A stretch of DNA of 64,000 bases, taken from Cyprinodon diabolis. Lineage: Eukaryota; Chordata; Actinopteri; Cyprinodontiformes; Cyprinodontidae. The translations under genes and the position numbers were made by a program. The notes beneath the pieces were generated by a model, which was not told the DNA's origin, did not search any database, and was given only the letters and a program-made list of their open reading frames with translations. The stretch is from contig CM060072.1 of the NCBI GenBank assembly GCA_030533445.1, positions 13,862,375 to 13,926,374 on the forward strand, written 5' to 3'. Within the stretch, counting starts at the first letter, position 1, and each line of letters begins with the position of its first letter. Shown piece after piece: positions 13,556 to 25,853 of this stretch.

Positions 13556-13776
13556 TAAATCCCTTTATTGTCCTACAATAGGGAAATTTGTTCTCTGCAT
13601 TTCAACCCATCCCCTTGAGGAGCAGTAGGCTGCCATTGTGTGACGCTTTGGGAGCAGTGTGTGGTTAAGTATTTTGCTCTGGAACCCAGAATGGAGGCTG
13701 TAGGGATCGAACCAGGTATTTGCAAACTTCTGATAGCACAAGCACACTGCTCTAACCACTAGACCAACACTCCCCT
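13556..13776 (-). mobile_element. tRNA-derived SINE
   Basis: On the minus strand the element starts near 13775 with a tRNA-like head. It has a box A match TGGTCTAGTGG (13756-13766) and a box B match GGTTCGATCCC (13703-13713), spaced as in an RNA polymerase III internal promoter. The unrelated body runs to a 3' tail containing ATTGTAGGACAATAAAGGG. Nearly the same tail is seen at 24590-24620, so this SINE probably shares its 3' end with another retroelement, as SINEs commonly do with the LINE that mobilises them. It is diverged, and target-site duplications were not resolved. Confidence 0.65.
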
Positions 13777-13955
13777 TCTTTTGTGAAAGAAGATTAAGTT
13801 TAACAAATCTAATATAATCTAATACATATTTTTGCATATCTGGCATATTTGGAAAACTATTGGAGAAGTAAAGATGTGGAAAATAGATTTATTCATATTC
13901 TAGTGATATGTAATCTGATTTTTAACGTATAGTTAGTTGTGTGTATATATACATA

Positions 13956-15203
13956 CACTATATTGCCAAAAGTATTTGCTCACCCATCCAAATTATTGGA
14001 ATCAGGTGTTCCAATCACTTCCATGGCCACAGGTGTATAAATTCAAGCACCTAGGCATGCAGACTGTTTTTACAAACATTTGTGAAAGAATGGGTCGCTC
14101 TCAGGAGCTCAGTGAATTCCAGCGTGGAACTGTGATAGGATGCCACCTGTGCAACAAATCCAGTCGTGAAATTTCCTCGCTCCTAAATATTCCACAGTCA
14201 ACTGTCAGCTGTATTATAAGAAAATGGAAGTGTTTGGGAACGACAGCAACTCAGCCACGAAGTGGTAGGCCACGTAAACTGACGGAGCGGGGTCAGCGGA
14301 TGCTGAAGCGCATAGTGCGAAGAGGTCGCCAACTTTCTGCAGAGTCAATCACTACAGACCTCCAAACTTCATGTGGCCTTCAGATTAGCTCAAGAACAGT
14401 GCGCAGAGAGCTTCATGGAATGGGTTTCCATGGTCGAGCAGCTGCATCCAAGCCATACATAACCAAGTGCAATGCAAAGCGTCGGATGCGGTGGTGTAAA
14501 GCACGCCGCCACTGGACTCTAGAGCAGTGGAGACGCGTTCTCTGGAGTGACGAATCGCGCTTCTCCATCTGGCAATCTGATGGACGGGTCTGGGTTTGGC
14601 GGTTGCCAGGAGAACGGTACTTGTCTGACTGCATTGTGCCAAGTGTAAAGTTTGGTGGAGGGGGGATTATGGTGTGGGGTTGTTTTTCAGGAGCTGGGCT
14701 TGGCCCCTTAGTTCCAGTGAAAGGAACTCTGAATGCTTCAGCATACCAAGACATTTTGGACAATTCCATGCTCCCAACTTTGTGGGAACAGTTTGGAGCT
14801 GGCCCCTTCCTCTTCCAACATGACTGTGCACCAGTGCACAAAGCAAGGTCCATAAAGACATGGATGACAGAGTCTGGTGTGGATGAACTTGACTGGCCTG
14901 CACAGAGTCCTGACCTCAACCCGATAGAACACCTTTGGGATGAATTAGAGCGGAGACTGAGAGCCAGGCCTTCTCGTCCAACATCAGTGTGCGACCTCAC
15001 AAATGCGCTTCTGGAAGAATGGTCAAAAATTCCCATAAACACACTCCTAAACCTTGTGGACAGCCTTCCCAGAAGAGTTGAAGCTGTTCTAGCTGCAAAG
15101 GGTGGACCGACGTCATATTGAACCCTATGGATTAGGAACGGGATGTCACTTAAGCTCATATGTGAGTCAAGGCAGGTGAGCAAATACTTTTGGCAATATA
15201 GTG
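13956..15203 (+). mobile_element. Complete Tc1-like DNA transposon
   Basis: This is a 1,248-bp element bounded by TA on both sides (13954-13955 and 15204-15205). Its terminal inverted repeats are 29 bp and match at all 29 positions (13956-13984 and 15175-15203), beginning CACTATATTGCCAAAAG. The flanks are TA-rich on both sides, so it inserted in a short (TA)n tract, the preferred Tc1/mariner target. The single gene between the repeats is open throughout. Perfect repeats and an intact gene indicate a young copy. Confidence 0.93.
14090..15121 (+). CDS. Tc1-like DD34E transposase, apparently intact
   Basis: It encodes a 343-residue cut-and-paste transposase, the usual length for Tc1 proteins. 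The open frame extends upstream to 13937, but that part runs into the terminal repeat. The ATG at 14090 ([10 protein letters not shown]) is the natural start because family members begin with this sequence. The N-terminal region has two helix-turn-helix units (about residues 10-45 and 70-110) separated by SGRPRKL (58-64), a GRPR-type hook that contacts DNA. The catalytic triad is D154 (WSDES), D245 (QHDCAP) and E280 (NPIEHLW), with 34 residues between the second D and the E. A glycine-rich box (GGGG, 189-192) is present. There are no stops or frameshifts. It acts in the nucleus on the element's own 29-bp ends. Whether it is transcribed cannot be told. Confidence 0.93.
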   Translation: MGRSQELSEFQRGTVIGCHLCNKSSREISSLLNIPQSTVSCIIRKWKCLGTTATQPRSGRPRKLTERGQRMLKRIVRRGRQLSAESITTDLQTSCGLQISSRTVRRELHGMGFHGRAAASKPYITKCNAKRRMRWCKARRHWTLEQWRRVLWSDESRFSIWQSDGRVWVWRLPGERYLSDCIVPSVKFGGGGIMVWGCFSGAGLGPLVPVKGTLNASAYQDILDNSMLPTLWEQFGAGPFLFQHDCAPVHKARSIKTWMTESGVDELDWPAQSPDLNPIEHLWDELERRLRARPSRPTSVCDLTNALLEEWSKIPINTLLNLVDSLPRRVEAVLAAKGGPTSY

Positions 15204-15205
15204 TA

Positions 15206-16844
15206 TATATACTGTATATATATATATAAATCATGTTATTATATAGTATTATATATATAAAATACTTTAACTATTATTTATTTTATATTAATACAAACTG
15301 TAAAACAGAGCTAAAGTGCAGATTTGCAGAGAACATGACTAGTTATTGTCTTGTCAACAGCTTTTCCAACTTAAAGGTATTGTGGAGGATTTTTGCAAAT
15401 TTTCGAAGACCCACCCTTGCAGCTTAAAAAAAAAAGAAATGCACATGCACAACCCTGTACCCGCTCCCGAGAGGGAACACCTATTAAACATGTGTGAGAG
15501 CATGCACAAGCCCATTTTTCCTTGTGCATGCTCTGTTTAAAGTTGTTGTTTGCATCGCTTCTACAAGCTTACTTTCCAAAAGAAGATTTGCAATTTTTCC
15601 ACTATGTCAGACTCAAAGTGAAAATGGGGACGAGCCTTGCATAACCACATCACTGAATGATCGAAAATTAGGAGGACCACTTATTTTGATGATCCACCCG
15701 GAGAAAGAACATCCTCCACTATACCTTTAATGCTGTGGATTTTCTGCTGCTCCTGAGTCCCCATAGCCCACTTGCCCGCTTTTCATACATCTTGATCATT
15801 TGCCTATCTGTCATTTTTGGGTGGAAGGCCAAGTCTTAGTGGCTCTACAGTGGTGCCCAGAGGTTTGTTCTCTGTGGCTTTGAAGCCGTCAATGGCAATT
15901 TGAAACCTCTGCAATGGCAAATACCATTCTTAAAAGCTTTAATATGTGTTTTTTTTTTATATTTGATTTAATTTTCCCAACAGAATTACATTAATGAAAG
16001 AAACAGACATATGCTTTTATATCTTGGAAGTTATATTGATGACTTTTTCATCAAATAATATCATATCGAAGATAATACATTTTTCATCTTCATGAAAAAT
16101 TTTTGTGTTTTTCCTTAATCTAAAAGCTAAAAATCCAAATAAGCTGTTGTTGTTTTTTTATTGTAACAGATTTTCTTTGGCAGATATCTAACCAAAGTAA
16201 TGAGTTGTTTTATTAAAAGATTGTATAATGTTTGTGGCTTTGAATGACTTTAACTTCCTTCGACTCAGGGCAAAATGACTCTTTGGATTTTAAAGGTTGC
16301 AGACCCCTGCTCTTTGCTAAGACGGTGGCTTGAACAGCTCTGTGAAAAGTTTACAGCTTAGAATATTGTTTTGCCAAACAAATCCTGCTTCAAACTTCTA
16401 AATGTCCTTTTCCTGACCTGTCTGTTATGTATCTTGGTCTTTATTTTGCTGTTTGTTCACAGAGGATATCTAACAAATCTCTTACTATTTCATAGTCCAG
16501 TTGATTTGTTACTGAACCTGAATTACTCACAACTGGCCCCTGAAAAAAAAACTGTTTTGTTTGTAATGAATATTTAATATGTTTTTTCACACTAAATCCC
16601 AACAAAAATCAACTAAAATTTTTGTGTATGGCAGTAAAAATGTAAAAAAAAAAATAAAGCGGAATAAATTGTCTTGCAGGATTCAGCAGTTTTACTTTAG
16701 AGCCAAGTTGACATGGATTCTAGATTATTTTATTGAGATGACCAGGGAAAGTAAACAAGAAAAAGGTTTAAACCAAAGTAAACTTTAGATGATCATCCTG
16801 TTTCCTCAGTACAGCAATATAATACTACTTTTAATGGTAAAAAT
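15206..16844. other. Non-coding AT-rich DNA
   Basis: Starts in a TA-rich simple stretch (15204-15260) flanking the transposon. The rest has no supported gene or repeat. Confidence 0.5.
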
Positions 16845-17597
16845 TTCCTATTTGATAAAGCTTATAGTTAGAGTGGCTCAGATTTTCCTGAGCTATCTCT
16901 ATAGTTATGCTGCTATTTTGGCTTAGACTGCTGGAGGACATAGGGATCCCTTTTTCATCATTCTGCTTCATTCTATCTCTATTTTCCCACTTTGCAGAAT
17001 CTGTTAGTTCGATCTCTAATGTGAGGCTCTCTCTGCTGTTCCTCATAGTAGCTTTGCCTCATCTGTTCCTTTCTGGCTTTGACACCATCCTGGAGAGAAA
17101 TATCAGCTGTGCTGCTGCCATCAACACCTTTGTTTATAGATGTTGGAGATTGGCCTGTTTTTCAGTGGTCCTGTTTCTCTGACTGTGACTGGCTGGATGT
17201 GCTCGCTTAATCCTCTGACATGGGAGCTGGCTGGAAGCTTGTCTGCTTGGCTGTGTGTTTCCTGGACAGTGCCGCCTTTTACAGCTGCTTTTTGTGTCTC
17301 TGCTTCCATCTCCTTGAACCCCAGTCGGCCTCTGCAGGTGGCCGCTCACACTGAGCCTGGTTCTGCTGGAGGTTTCTTCCTGTTAAAAGGGAGTTTTTCC
17401 TCTCCACTGTCGCTATAAGCATGCTTAGTGTGAGGGATTGCCTTCGAGTCAATAAGTTGATGCATGCATCAACTGGTTTTCCTTAGATAGAAAATTTTGA
17501 ATCAATCTGACTGTACGATCTGGTGAACTGTGAAGTGACCTGAGATGATTTGTGTTGTGAATTAGTGCTATATAAATAAATTGAATTGATTTGAATA
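16845..17597 (+). mobile_element. 5'-truncated L2/Rex1-like LINE, 3' UTR copy
   Basis: The segment begins with the last codons of the LINE ORF (DKAYS and stop) followed by the 3' UTR. Landmarks are CTGGAGGACATAGGGATCCC, GAGCCTGGTTCTGCTGGAGG, TTCCTGTTAAAAGGGAGTTT and a terminal TAAATTGAATTGATTTG. The same order is found in reverse complement at 34963-36047, which also keeps coding sequence. 5' truncation with an intact 3' end is the signature of target-primed reverse transcription. The clade is inferred from the coding part of the second copy. Confidence 0.7.
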
Positions 17598-20500
17598 AAT
17601 ACCTTAACCATTTTCTTAGTACATCAAAGCGCAGGTATGGGAACATCATCAGTTTTTGCCATTATGAACACTGCAGCCATTTAAGAGGAGAAAAAGAGTG
17701 TGTGTGAAATTTTAGGGCTTTATTTAAAACTGATTTTTGCATTGACACAAAGAACAGCAGAAAACAGCAGGATCTGGTCTTGTTTTATCAAGAAAACACG
17801 AAACCTCGATCTAGGTGTTTGGAGTTGCCTTTGATTCAGACTACACGTAAACACTGGCCTGTTTAAAAAACAATAATTATATTTTTAAGCAAATTTTAAA
17901 AGTGGCATTAAAATGTACTCTTTTGGAAGAAGCATTTTGTGCCTTTCTAAGCATCTAGCTGGCTTCACAAGAAACCGGGACTTTCTCACACTCCTTCAGA
18001 CACCTGCACAGACCTGCAACTGCTCTCTACTTTGATTTAAGCTGCATTTACTCAGGATCAGAGGAAGCATTCTACTATTTGTGGAGCAAATGCACCTGAG
18101 AGATCTCTAAACGTGGATAAAGCAGAATGAGTGGAGCTTTTGTCTAAGATGTTTATACCAGTGCCTCTAAAGGGTTAAACTCTGATCTCCTGGTTCCTCC
18201 AAACTGTTCTTTATTGAACTTGCTTAAACATTCAATTAAGTTAAAGAAACACACATTTACCTCAAACTGTAATTTTAGGTGTTTTCATAAACACAGAATT
18301 AAACCTGAAATGATATTGTTGTCGATTTCTGCCGAAACAAAGAAGAATTATGTTTCTTTTTTTTTCTTTAGGTAAACAGAGAACAGAGGCCTTCATTTAA
18401 CTAAAACTCTCTGTTCAGGTTTAGGCTTGTGTTAAAGTTATGCTCATCATTTGATTCAGAAAAACCTACAAGTTCTCCTCATGTTTTTTTTTTTTTATTG
18501 TCCAGAGTGCATAAGTAAGTGAAGAGAACCTGAAACCCTGGAAAAAATTTTTTATCAGTAACTAGTTATTTACTCCTATTTTTTCATCAACCTATGAGAT
18601 AAATTTAGAAATATCACACATCTAGTGAAGATGCTTGAAACTGGGGTGATAAATTACAACCACCTGCTGATGAACTTTCCATAAAAAAATTTTTTAAAGT
18701 TGTCCTTCAGTTAAAGTGAATTGACACTTTCTTTCATCCCAAGCTTCCAACCTGATTTAAACAAGCAGCTGTTGACAGTGGAGAGCTTCCTCCGACGGAC
18801 AAGGACGTCACCAAACCCTCGCTAAGACTCATCTAACCTACAGACTCATGAATCCAGTGACAGCAGTGGGAAACTGCCATGTTGCACAACACCTGACAAT
18901 TGTTTTGTGTTTCTACATGATTTGTCAGCATGATGCGGATAATAGTGTTGATGATTCAGGCTGGGAGTCATAGGGTTAATTATGCAAGTCTTCAACTGTC
19001 AGAACAATTAAGCTTATCCATTTTTTTCCTAGTTGAAACATTGGTTTGGATTTTGATTTAGCTGAGTTAATCTGACTCATCCATTTTTGACGGCAACTTG
19101 CTTAAAGGATCATAACAAGAGAAAATGACGTCTCATTTTATGGTATGGATAAACATTTTAGTCTAACATTACATTTTTCATAATTGGATTTATTTCTATA
19201 ACACTGCTTCAAAGCAATATAATTTCAAGGCAATTTATAAGAGTATATAACAGATCCAGTTTTATACAAAAATACATAATGAAATTAATTAATTATTAAG
19301 ACATATTAAAAATATGCCATGGTCATTTCAATAGTGTTTATTATACAGTCTACAACTGAAGAAAACATTCTGACAGCAAAAAAATTAGTTGCTTAAAACA
19401 CTAAATTATAGCCCGAATAAATTATAAGTGTATTTATCTTCATAACGTTGTTTTCCTTATTAACAGAGGATTCAATTATTGCATTAAGATCTCTGCTCAG
19501 CCAAAAGTGGGAGTTAATACCTCAAAATAAAAGCACAGATAAAGCTAACAAAGATACATTTAATAAACAATGTCCAAAACACAAACAGTCTACTAAAAAA
19601 AGATAAATATTTTACACCATAGATTACAAAAGATTACAAAAACAGAGAATAGATACAAAAGGTAAAAAAATAAAAATAAAGTGAATAAAATATTAAGAAC
19701 ATCTAAACAGGAATACATTAGTTGAAGGAAATAAAAATCACCTCTTTAATTATACATAATCAAGTAATTTCGTATTGGATTGTCTTAAAGTTATTCGTTC
19801 ATTCTCTCTTTCATTGCCTTATTGAACTGGGTATTTTCTTTCTGTTGTGTTGCCCAATTTTGGTTTTCCGTGTAAAATTTAGCCCAGGTTTCCTAGTAAG
19901 TGGATAAAAAGTGGGTATTTGAGCCGCTGTTACCTTTATGCTATCTCAAACCAGTCTTCATTAAAAGACTGATTTTATGTTGATTCTTTTTGAGTTTTCA
20001 TTGTGTTCATTTCAATTTTGTGTTTTTCCAGTTGTTTTCTGGTTGTATTTGAGATCTTATGTATATCTTGTTTTCTCTCTGTTGTCTCCTTGTGACAGCC
20101 TGCTTTCCCATAGCTCCCTTCTAGAGCCTTCTGTCCACACCTGCTCCCAATCAGTTGATTATTCCATTCATTGTTCTGTTTGTCATATATACTCCTTTTC
20201 TGCAGTTACTCTTTGCTGGATTCTCTTCATTCCTTCTTTCCCTCCTCAAACCATGTGTCCCCCTTTGTTCTGGTCCCTGTTTTATTTTTGGATTTATGCT
20301 TTTGTTGCCACCATTGGTTATAAAATCTGCAAGAAATTACCTCAGCTTCTGTCTCTGCATTTGGGTCTTCTTCAAACCTCCTCCCAACCTTGACAAATCC
20401 GATTGTTTATGTTTGAATAATAAAAAAATAACATCCTTGTTATCATATTTAGAATGCATTATATTAAATTATCTTACTTTATGTGCAGACATATTAATTC

Positions 20501-20667
20501 CACTGTCAGATAATATGATTTACTTAGCCAGATTAAAGGTAACTGCATTGATCTTATTTGTTTTTTTTATTCTTATTTGAATCAGGTTTGGGAGTTATCC
20601 AGACATCTGCTCAATGGGTGTTGCTTCCATTTCTGTCCTTTCTTTTTAAACCTCAGACATGGTACTT
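17598..20667. other. Non-coding AT-rich DNA
   Basis: No supported gene. The region holds several poly-T/A runs and short spurious ORFs only. Confidence 0.5.
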
Positions 20668-20899
20668 AAAAAAATCCAGGGTTTTAGTAGTTTCTGAAAT
20701 ACTCAAACCAGTACCTTATGGATAAACCACTCTCTGACATTTAGTCACTTATATCCCCTTCATTATAATTCTGATGCTCAGTTTGAACTTCAGGAAGTTG
20801 TATTCACCATGTCTAGAGGCCTAAATGCACTGAGATCCGCTGTCTGATGGGTCGATTCAATGCCAATAGACAGCTGTACCTAATAAAGAGACTGGTGTT
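20668..20899 (-). mobile_element. Terminal fragment of a third Tc1-like family
   Basis: The + strand shows GTAGTTTCTGAAATACTCAAA, TTCTGATGCTCAGTTTGAAC, CACCATGTCTAGAGGCCTAA and GTACCTAATAAAGAGACTGG in that order. This is the reverse complement of the 5' end of a Tc1-like transposon whose ends read CCGGCCACTTTATTAGGTAC. Only the terminal repeat and the first codons of the transposase region survive, with gaps. Confidence 0.6.
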
Positions 20900-23800
20900 A
20901 TTTAGTAGGACATCACAGAATATAAAAAGCTGTTTTTCTATATTCTTGAATACATATCATATTTTCATTTATACATTTTGATTCAGTATGGGCTCAAAGA
21001 TTTTCTCACGCTCATGTTTCATCATCCCATCTGTCATCCCTGAACAAAGAGACACAACTTGAGCTCCTGCCTGAGGATTTTCACCGAGCTGCCACCGGAC
21101 GCCCTGCAACCGCGTTTCCCTCCCTGACGCCGGTCTTTTCACGCCAACTTGTCACCATTGTCAGTTTCTTTTTAACACCTAAGAGAAGGTTTGAGCGGAA
21201 AGAGTGGCAGTCCAGCTGACAGACTGTTTTCCCTCTGACCAAACTTGCACTTTTAACCTTCCTGTAAACCCTGTGAGACATCAGCTATCTCTTGAGAAAA
21301 TGTAGCGACATTTTTTTTTTTTTAGCTGTTTGTAAGATAGTTGGTGGCAGTTAGAAGTATTGCTAAGAAAATTATAATATTGTAAAGTCAGGTGATCAAA
21401 CAAGAATAGGAGCTCATAGTTGCGTTCAAAATCAAGGGATGTTTATATATTACATTTTGAGACATAAGAATAAAAAAAGATAGCATTTATTGGGATTTTT
21501 GTATGTTAAGGAGCAAAATTGTTGGCTTTTAAAGCCAAATTGGATTATTATTCCAAATGTATTCACTAATAATAACCCTTTTGCAAAGTTGAGCTATTAT
21601 TCAGCACTAATAAAATGGCTTCAAAAGACAGAATAAAAAAAGCAAATGAAATAAAAAGCCCTTAGATCTCTTAAAGGTTGATAGCATGCAAATAATCAAC
21701 ATTGGTCAATCTTGAATGGATTCCACCCTGTTTCAAGCCAATCAGAGAGCCGACAGCAAATCACACAGATATGAACAAAATGTAATGTAATCAGTGGGAA
21801 ACATAGGGGCATTTTTCACAAGACATTAATGATTAAAGCCCTCCTCCATTGACACGTTGGTCATTAAATTGATCAATAACATGCAGACGTAGCCTCTCTG
21901 CAGAGCAAATGTTCGAGTGCTCACTAATGATCACAGCAGGCCGCCCTCTGAATCGACAGCCGAGGCATTGGACACGATTGTCCTCTGTCTGATAAGCAAG
22001 CAGCTCGAGATTCAAGACACAACGGTTCCTGTCGCAACGCAACACAAAGAGGTAACCATTCACTAAGGGTCAACAACAGACAAGACCTTCAACAAACACA
22101 AGGCATGCAGACATGCATAAAAAACTACACCCAGGAATGTTGGAAGCGGGAAAGGGACATTTTGGTTTTTCAGGTTAAACTAGATGAGCTCTGTTTAAAA
22201 ATAGAAATGCTTATACATCACACATACACATCATGGATACAAAGATCATCGTCTCATTAAATATTTTAAAGCTATTTAAATGTAAAGCAGATGCAAAAAT
22301 ATATATAAAATAAACAATTTTTGGTGCTGAAAAGATGAAGTGAAACACACTGGCTACATGAAACCAAATCTGATCTCTAAATTGTTTTCTATGTTCTTTC
22401 CTAGAAGACTCTTTATCTATATACCAATTATTAGTACAACATATCAAGAAAAAACATGTTTTTATTCTATAAATGTTTTCCAAAAAAACTTGAGGACTGA
22501 CATGCTACAATAACACCTTTGCTATGACTGTTTTGCTTTACCTTTCATGACTCATCAACTTTTTGGGTCAGCAGTCCATCCATCAAGTTATTGAAATTTA
22601 ATCAAACATAATCAAAAATGGTGGAAGTCAAATCTGTGTGTATCATGAATCGATGTAGACTTATAAGTCCTTATTCAAGCATTTTTTAAAATCTTATACT
22701 GTAGCTTTTAGACCATAAAAAAGAAACATCTGTGTAAATAGACAATTAAGTTTTGTTATCATTACTTAACCTAATAGAAGATTTATTTCCAACATAATCT
22801 ATAAGTTCTTTGGATGGAGCTTGCTGTGTATCATTGTGGGATTTTTGAGCCTATTTCATGCAGTCAGGCAGGAGCTATTGAATTGATTTTAGTTTTCCAC
22901 TGTCATGATCCTACCATATGCTACTGTTAACTCCTGTTATCCTAGTTGCATTTAGAATCAGTTTGTTTCTCCCTCAGTAGCCAGATTGTGTTTTGCTGTC
23001 ATCCTGATTCCTTTTTGTTCTTTAAAATTGACCCTTTTATTAAGGTTTATATCCATGTGCCATACAACATGCCCCTGCCTTTGTCCTGCTGTTTCAGTCC
23101 TCCACTATCGCAAACCATCACATCTACAAGTCGGGCTTTAATCGAGGTAAAGCTGAACCTAAACATTTTTTGACTTACATTTCATGTCTAACGCAAGAAG
23201 GATTTCTGTAACATTTTCATTTTCTCCCAGGTTAGTTTGGACCACATTTTTCCTGAATTTCGATATCCTCATGTGAAAAGGGCATTTTCTTTTTACACAG
23301 CTTTATTTAAGGGTAACAAAAAAAATCTAAAACATGAAACAAAGACATCACAGCACAGTACATGCTCTACAGTGCAGTAAACCATCCCACTTCATTTAAT
23401 CAACATTAGAGTGGACAGCGATCTTCAGGGTGCTGCAGCCTTTCTTGTCAGGGACATTTTATTCCAACTGTAGCTTCTGCAGGAAAGCTGTTAGCTGTGC
23501 TAACACAGGTTAAAATAACTGTTGTGATGTTCTGACAAAGCATAAGCCTCAATCTACTTCTCTCACTTAATAAGAATTCTTAATTGATGATATATTTAGT
23601 TTTTATATTACTGATCTTTGCAGCTGTTGAAACATTTCATTAACATTTAATGATTTTCTCTAGTATTTGCTCCTTTTGGATTTTGCAGTGATTTCTACAA
23701 GCAGAAGTAATTCGTTTTTTTTCTCTAATTATTTTATTCACAAAAAAAGCGAAAACATACTTAAGTCAGTCAATTTAGTTAATTTACTTAGAGCCAGTAG

Positions 23801-24329
23801 ATATTCTCAAGGTATTTTAGAAAAAACAATAGTTCCATGTAGAAAATCTGGAAATGATTGTGTCCTTTGTTTCAGTTCATAAAGAAGTGGGAATCAGGAG
23901 AAATAAGTTTGCTCATTTTAATCGCAGATACACATGAAATACACTGTTGAGAGTCATCTTATCAATAGATTAATTTTAGTCAGGCGACACTTATACCGCC
24001 CTTACAGTCCTTATTTCTTGCTCCTTGGTGAGAGATGCACACTATCTAAAATTATATTAATCTCTGACAGCAGCTGCATAAAATCGCATGACGTTTGCTG
24101 AAGTCCTGTAACAATGACATCTTCAGGTTTTCTTTACCTGACAGCCTTTTGTTGTCCTTAGTGGCCAATTAGAAATTGGGGAATTATGCAGTCTTAACGT
24201 TTACAGTTTTCGTGTCCATATTTGCTTTTTTTGTTGTTTTATGATTTTTATTTATCTGCCTCAAAATGATTTCATGTTTTACTGTCTTTTCTTTGTTGAA
24301 GAGTTACTAATAAAAAGATTAATTAGCCT
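20900..24329. other. Non-coding DNA; possible conserved element near 21.8-22.1 kb
   Basis: No gene is supported. Positions 21836-22063 stand out by higher GC, retained CpGs and an open minus-strand frame of 76 codons with no recognised homology; see findings. The remainder is ordinary AT-rich sequence. Confidence 0.45.
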
Positions 24330-24520
24330 TTATGTTACATTGCTTACCTTAGTTCCATCTAGGTTTGATTACTGTGATTCTGTTTTCGTAGATTTCTCCA
24401 ACATTAGTCTCCATCTCATCCAAAACGCTGCCGCTCAGGTTTTCATGAAAATTAACAAGAGGAACCACCCTCTGCCAGTTTATTCTTCCCTCCATAGACT
24501 CTTTAAAGGTTTAAGTTGAA
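24330..24520 (+). pseudogene. Reverse transcriptase fragment of an L2/Rex1-like LINE
   Basis: An open stretch reads LVPSRFDYCDSVFVDFSNIS, then LIQNAAAQVF and, further on, PVYSSLHRL. This matches the conserved region just C-terminal to the catalytic core in L2/CR1/Rex1-type LINE polyproteins, where the usual motifs are SRLDYCNS, LQNAAARL and LHWLPV. A stop follows at 24519 and no other part of the element is adjacent. It is a dead relic. Confidence 0.65.
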
Positions 24521-24569
24521 TGTCCTAGATTCTAAACGTGTATTTCTTCGTTATCTTAAAACCGTTACC

Positions 24570-24640
24570 ATTAGAATAGAATAGAATAGAAAATCCCTTT
24601 ATTGTCCCACAATGGGGAAATCCTGGTGTTACAGCAGCAA
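24570..24640 (-). mobile_element. Retroelement 3' tail with (TTCTA)n
   Basis: On the minus strand the sequence ends ATTGTGGGACAATAAAGGG followed by TTTTC and repeats of TTCTA (24573-24591). The CAATAAAGGG tail is shared with the SINE at 13556-13776. The flanks of the Rex3-like insertion (24786 and 25866) read smoothly across the insertion, so this older element probably continues to about 25890. Confidence 0.5.
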
Positions 24641-24798
24641 AAAGATGATAGAAAACTGGTCACACAAATGTGGACCTTAGAAAAATGTATAAGAATAACA
24701 TAATAGGGAAGAGCTCAAAGATAAACAATAAAATACTATTTGTAAAGTGTTTTAACAATATAAAACTGTGGAGAACAAATGCTACGGACATTTTTACA

Positions 24799-25853
24799 TC
24801 CATCCATCCCATCCATCTTCCTCCGCTTATCCGGGGTCGGGTCGCGGGGGCAGCAGCTTAAGAAGGGAGGCCCAGACTTCCCTCTCCCCAGCCACTTCTT
24901 CTAGCCCCTCAGGAGGAACCCCAAGGCGTTCCCAGGCCAGCCGAGAAACATAGTCTCTCCAGCGTGTCCTGGGTCTTCCCCGGGGCCTCCCCCCGGTGGG
25001 ACGTGCCTGGAACACCTCACCAGGGAGGCGTCCAGGAGGCATCCTAACCAGATGCCTGAGCCACCTCAACTGGCTCCTCTCGACTTGGAAGAGCAGCGGC
25101 TCTACTCCGAGTCCCTCCCGGATGACCAAGCTTCTCACCCCATCTCTAAGGGAGAGCCCAGCCACCCTACGGAGGAAACCCATTTCGGCCGCTTGTATCC
25201 GCAATCTTGTTCTTTCGGTCATGACCATAGATGAGGGTAGGATTGAGATCGACTGGTAAATCGAGAGCTTCACTTTTTGACTCAGTTCTCTCTTCACCAC
25301 GACGGACCGGTACAGCGCCCGCTTCACGGCAGACGCTGCGCCAATGCGCCTGTCGATCTCCCGCTCCCTTCTTCCCTCATTCGTGAACAAGATCCCGAGA
25401 TACTTAAACTCCTCCACTTGGGGGAGGACACCTCCCCTGACCTGGAGAAGGCACTCTACCCTTTTCTGGCTCAAGACCATGGCCTCGGATTTGGAGGCAC
25501 TGATCCCCATCCCGGCCGCTTCACACTTGGCTGTGAACCGATCCAGCGAGAGCTGCAGATCACGACCTGATGAAGCCAATAGGACCACATCATCTGCAAA
25601 AAGCAGAGATGCAATCCTAAGGCAACCAAAATGGATCCCCTCAACACCCTGGCTGCGCCTAGAAATTCTGTCCATGAAGATAATGAACAGAATCAGTGAC
25701 AAAGGGCAGCCCTGGCGGAGTCTCAACTCTCGCCTGACTTACTGCCGGCAATGCGGACCAGACTCTGACACCGGTCATACAGGGACCTGACAGCCCGTAT
25801 CAAAGGTCCCGGCACCCCGTATTCCCGGAGAACCCCCCACAGGGCTCCCCGAG
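24799..25853 (-). mobile_element. 5'-truncated Rex3-like (RTE clade) LINE
   Basis: This 1,055-bp insertion is flanked by a perfect 13-bp target-site duplication, GGACATTTTTACA (24786-24798 and 25854-25866). On the minus strand it ends in a (GATG)n-type tail (24799-24822), as described for Rex3/RTE elements. It carries the C-terminal half of a reverse transcriptase. The GC content is much higher than the surroundings. The perfect duplication points to a fairly recent insertion into an older repeat. Confidence 0.85.
24827..25848 (-). pseudogene. Reverse transcriptase, C-terminal half (Rex3-like), broken
   Basis: From about 25726 down to 24827 one frame is open for 299 codons. It begins RLRQGCPLSLILFIIFMDRI, carries the catalytic box FADDVVLLA, then YLGILFTNEG, RIGAASAVKRALYRS and RPRGRPRTRW, and ends in LLPPRPDPG. 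The upstream part (about 25728-25848) reads PLIRAVRSLYDRCQSLVRI in another frame, so there is a frameshift near 25730. Relative to family members a stretch near SISILPSSMVM looks shortened. The endonuclease and the N-terminal half of the reverse transcriptase are absent. No protein function is expected. Confidence 0.85.

Noticed and set aside
14413..15234. 273-codon frame on the minus strand
   Set aside because: It is the antisense shadow of the Tc1-like transposase gene, which has the conserved triad on the plus strand.
25344..25790. 148-codon plus-strand frame
   Set aside because: Antisense of the Rex3-like reverse transcriptase; the minus-strand product carries FADD and other conserved motifs.
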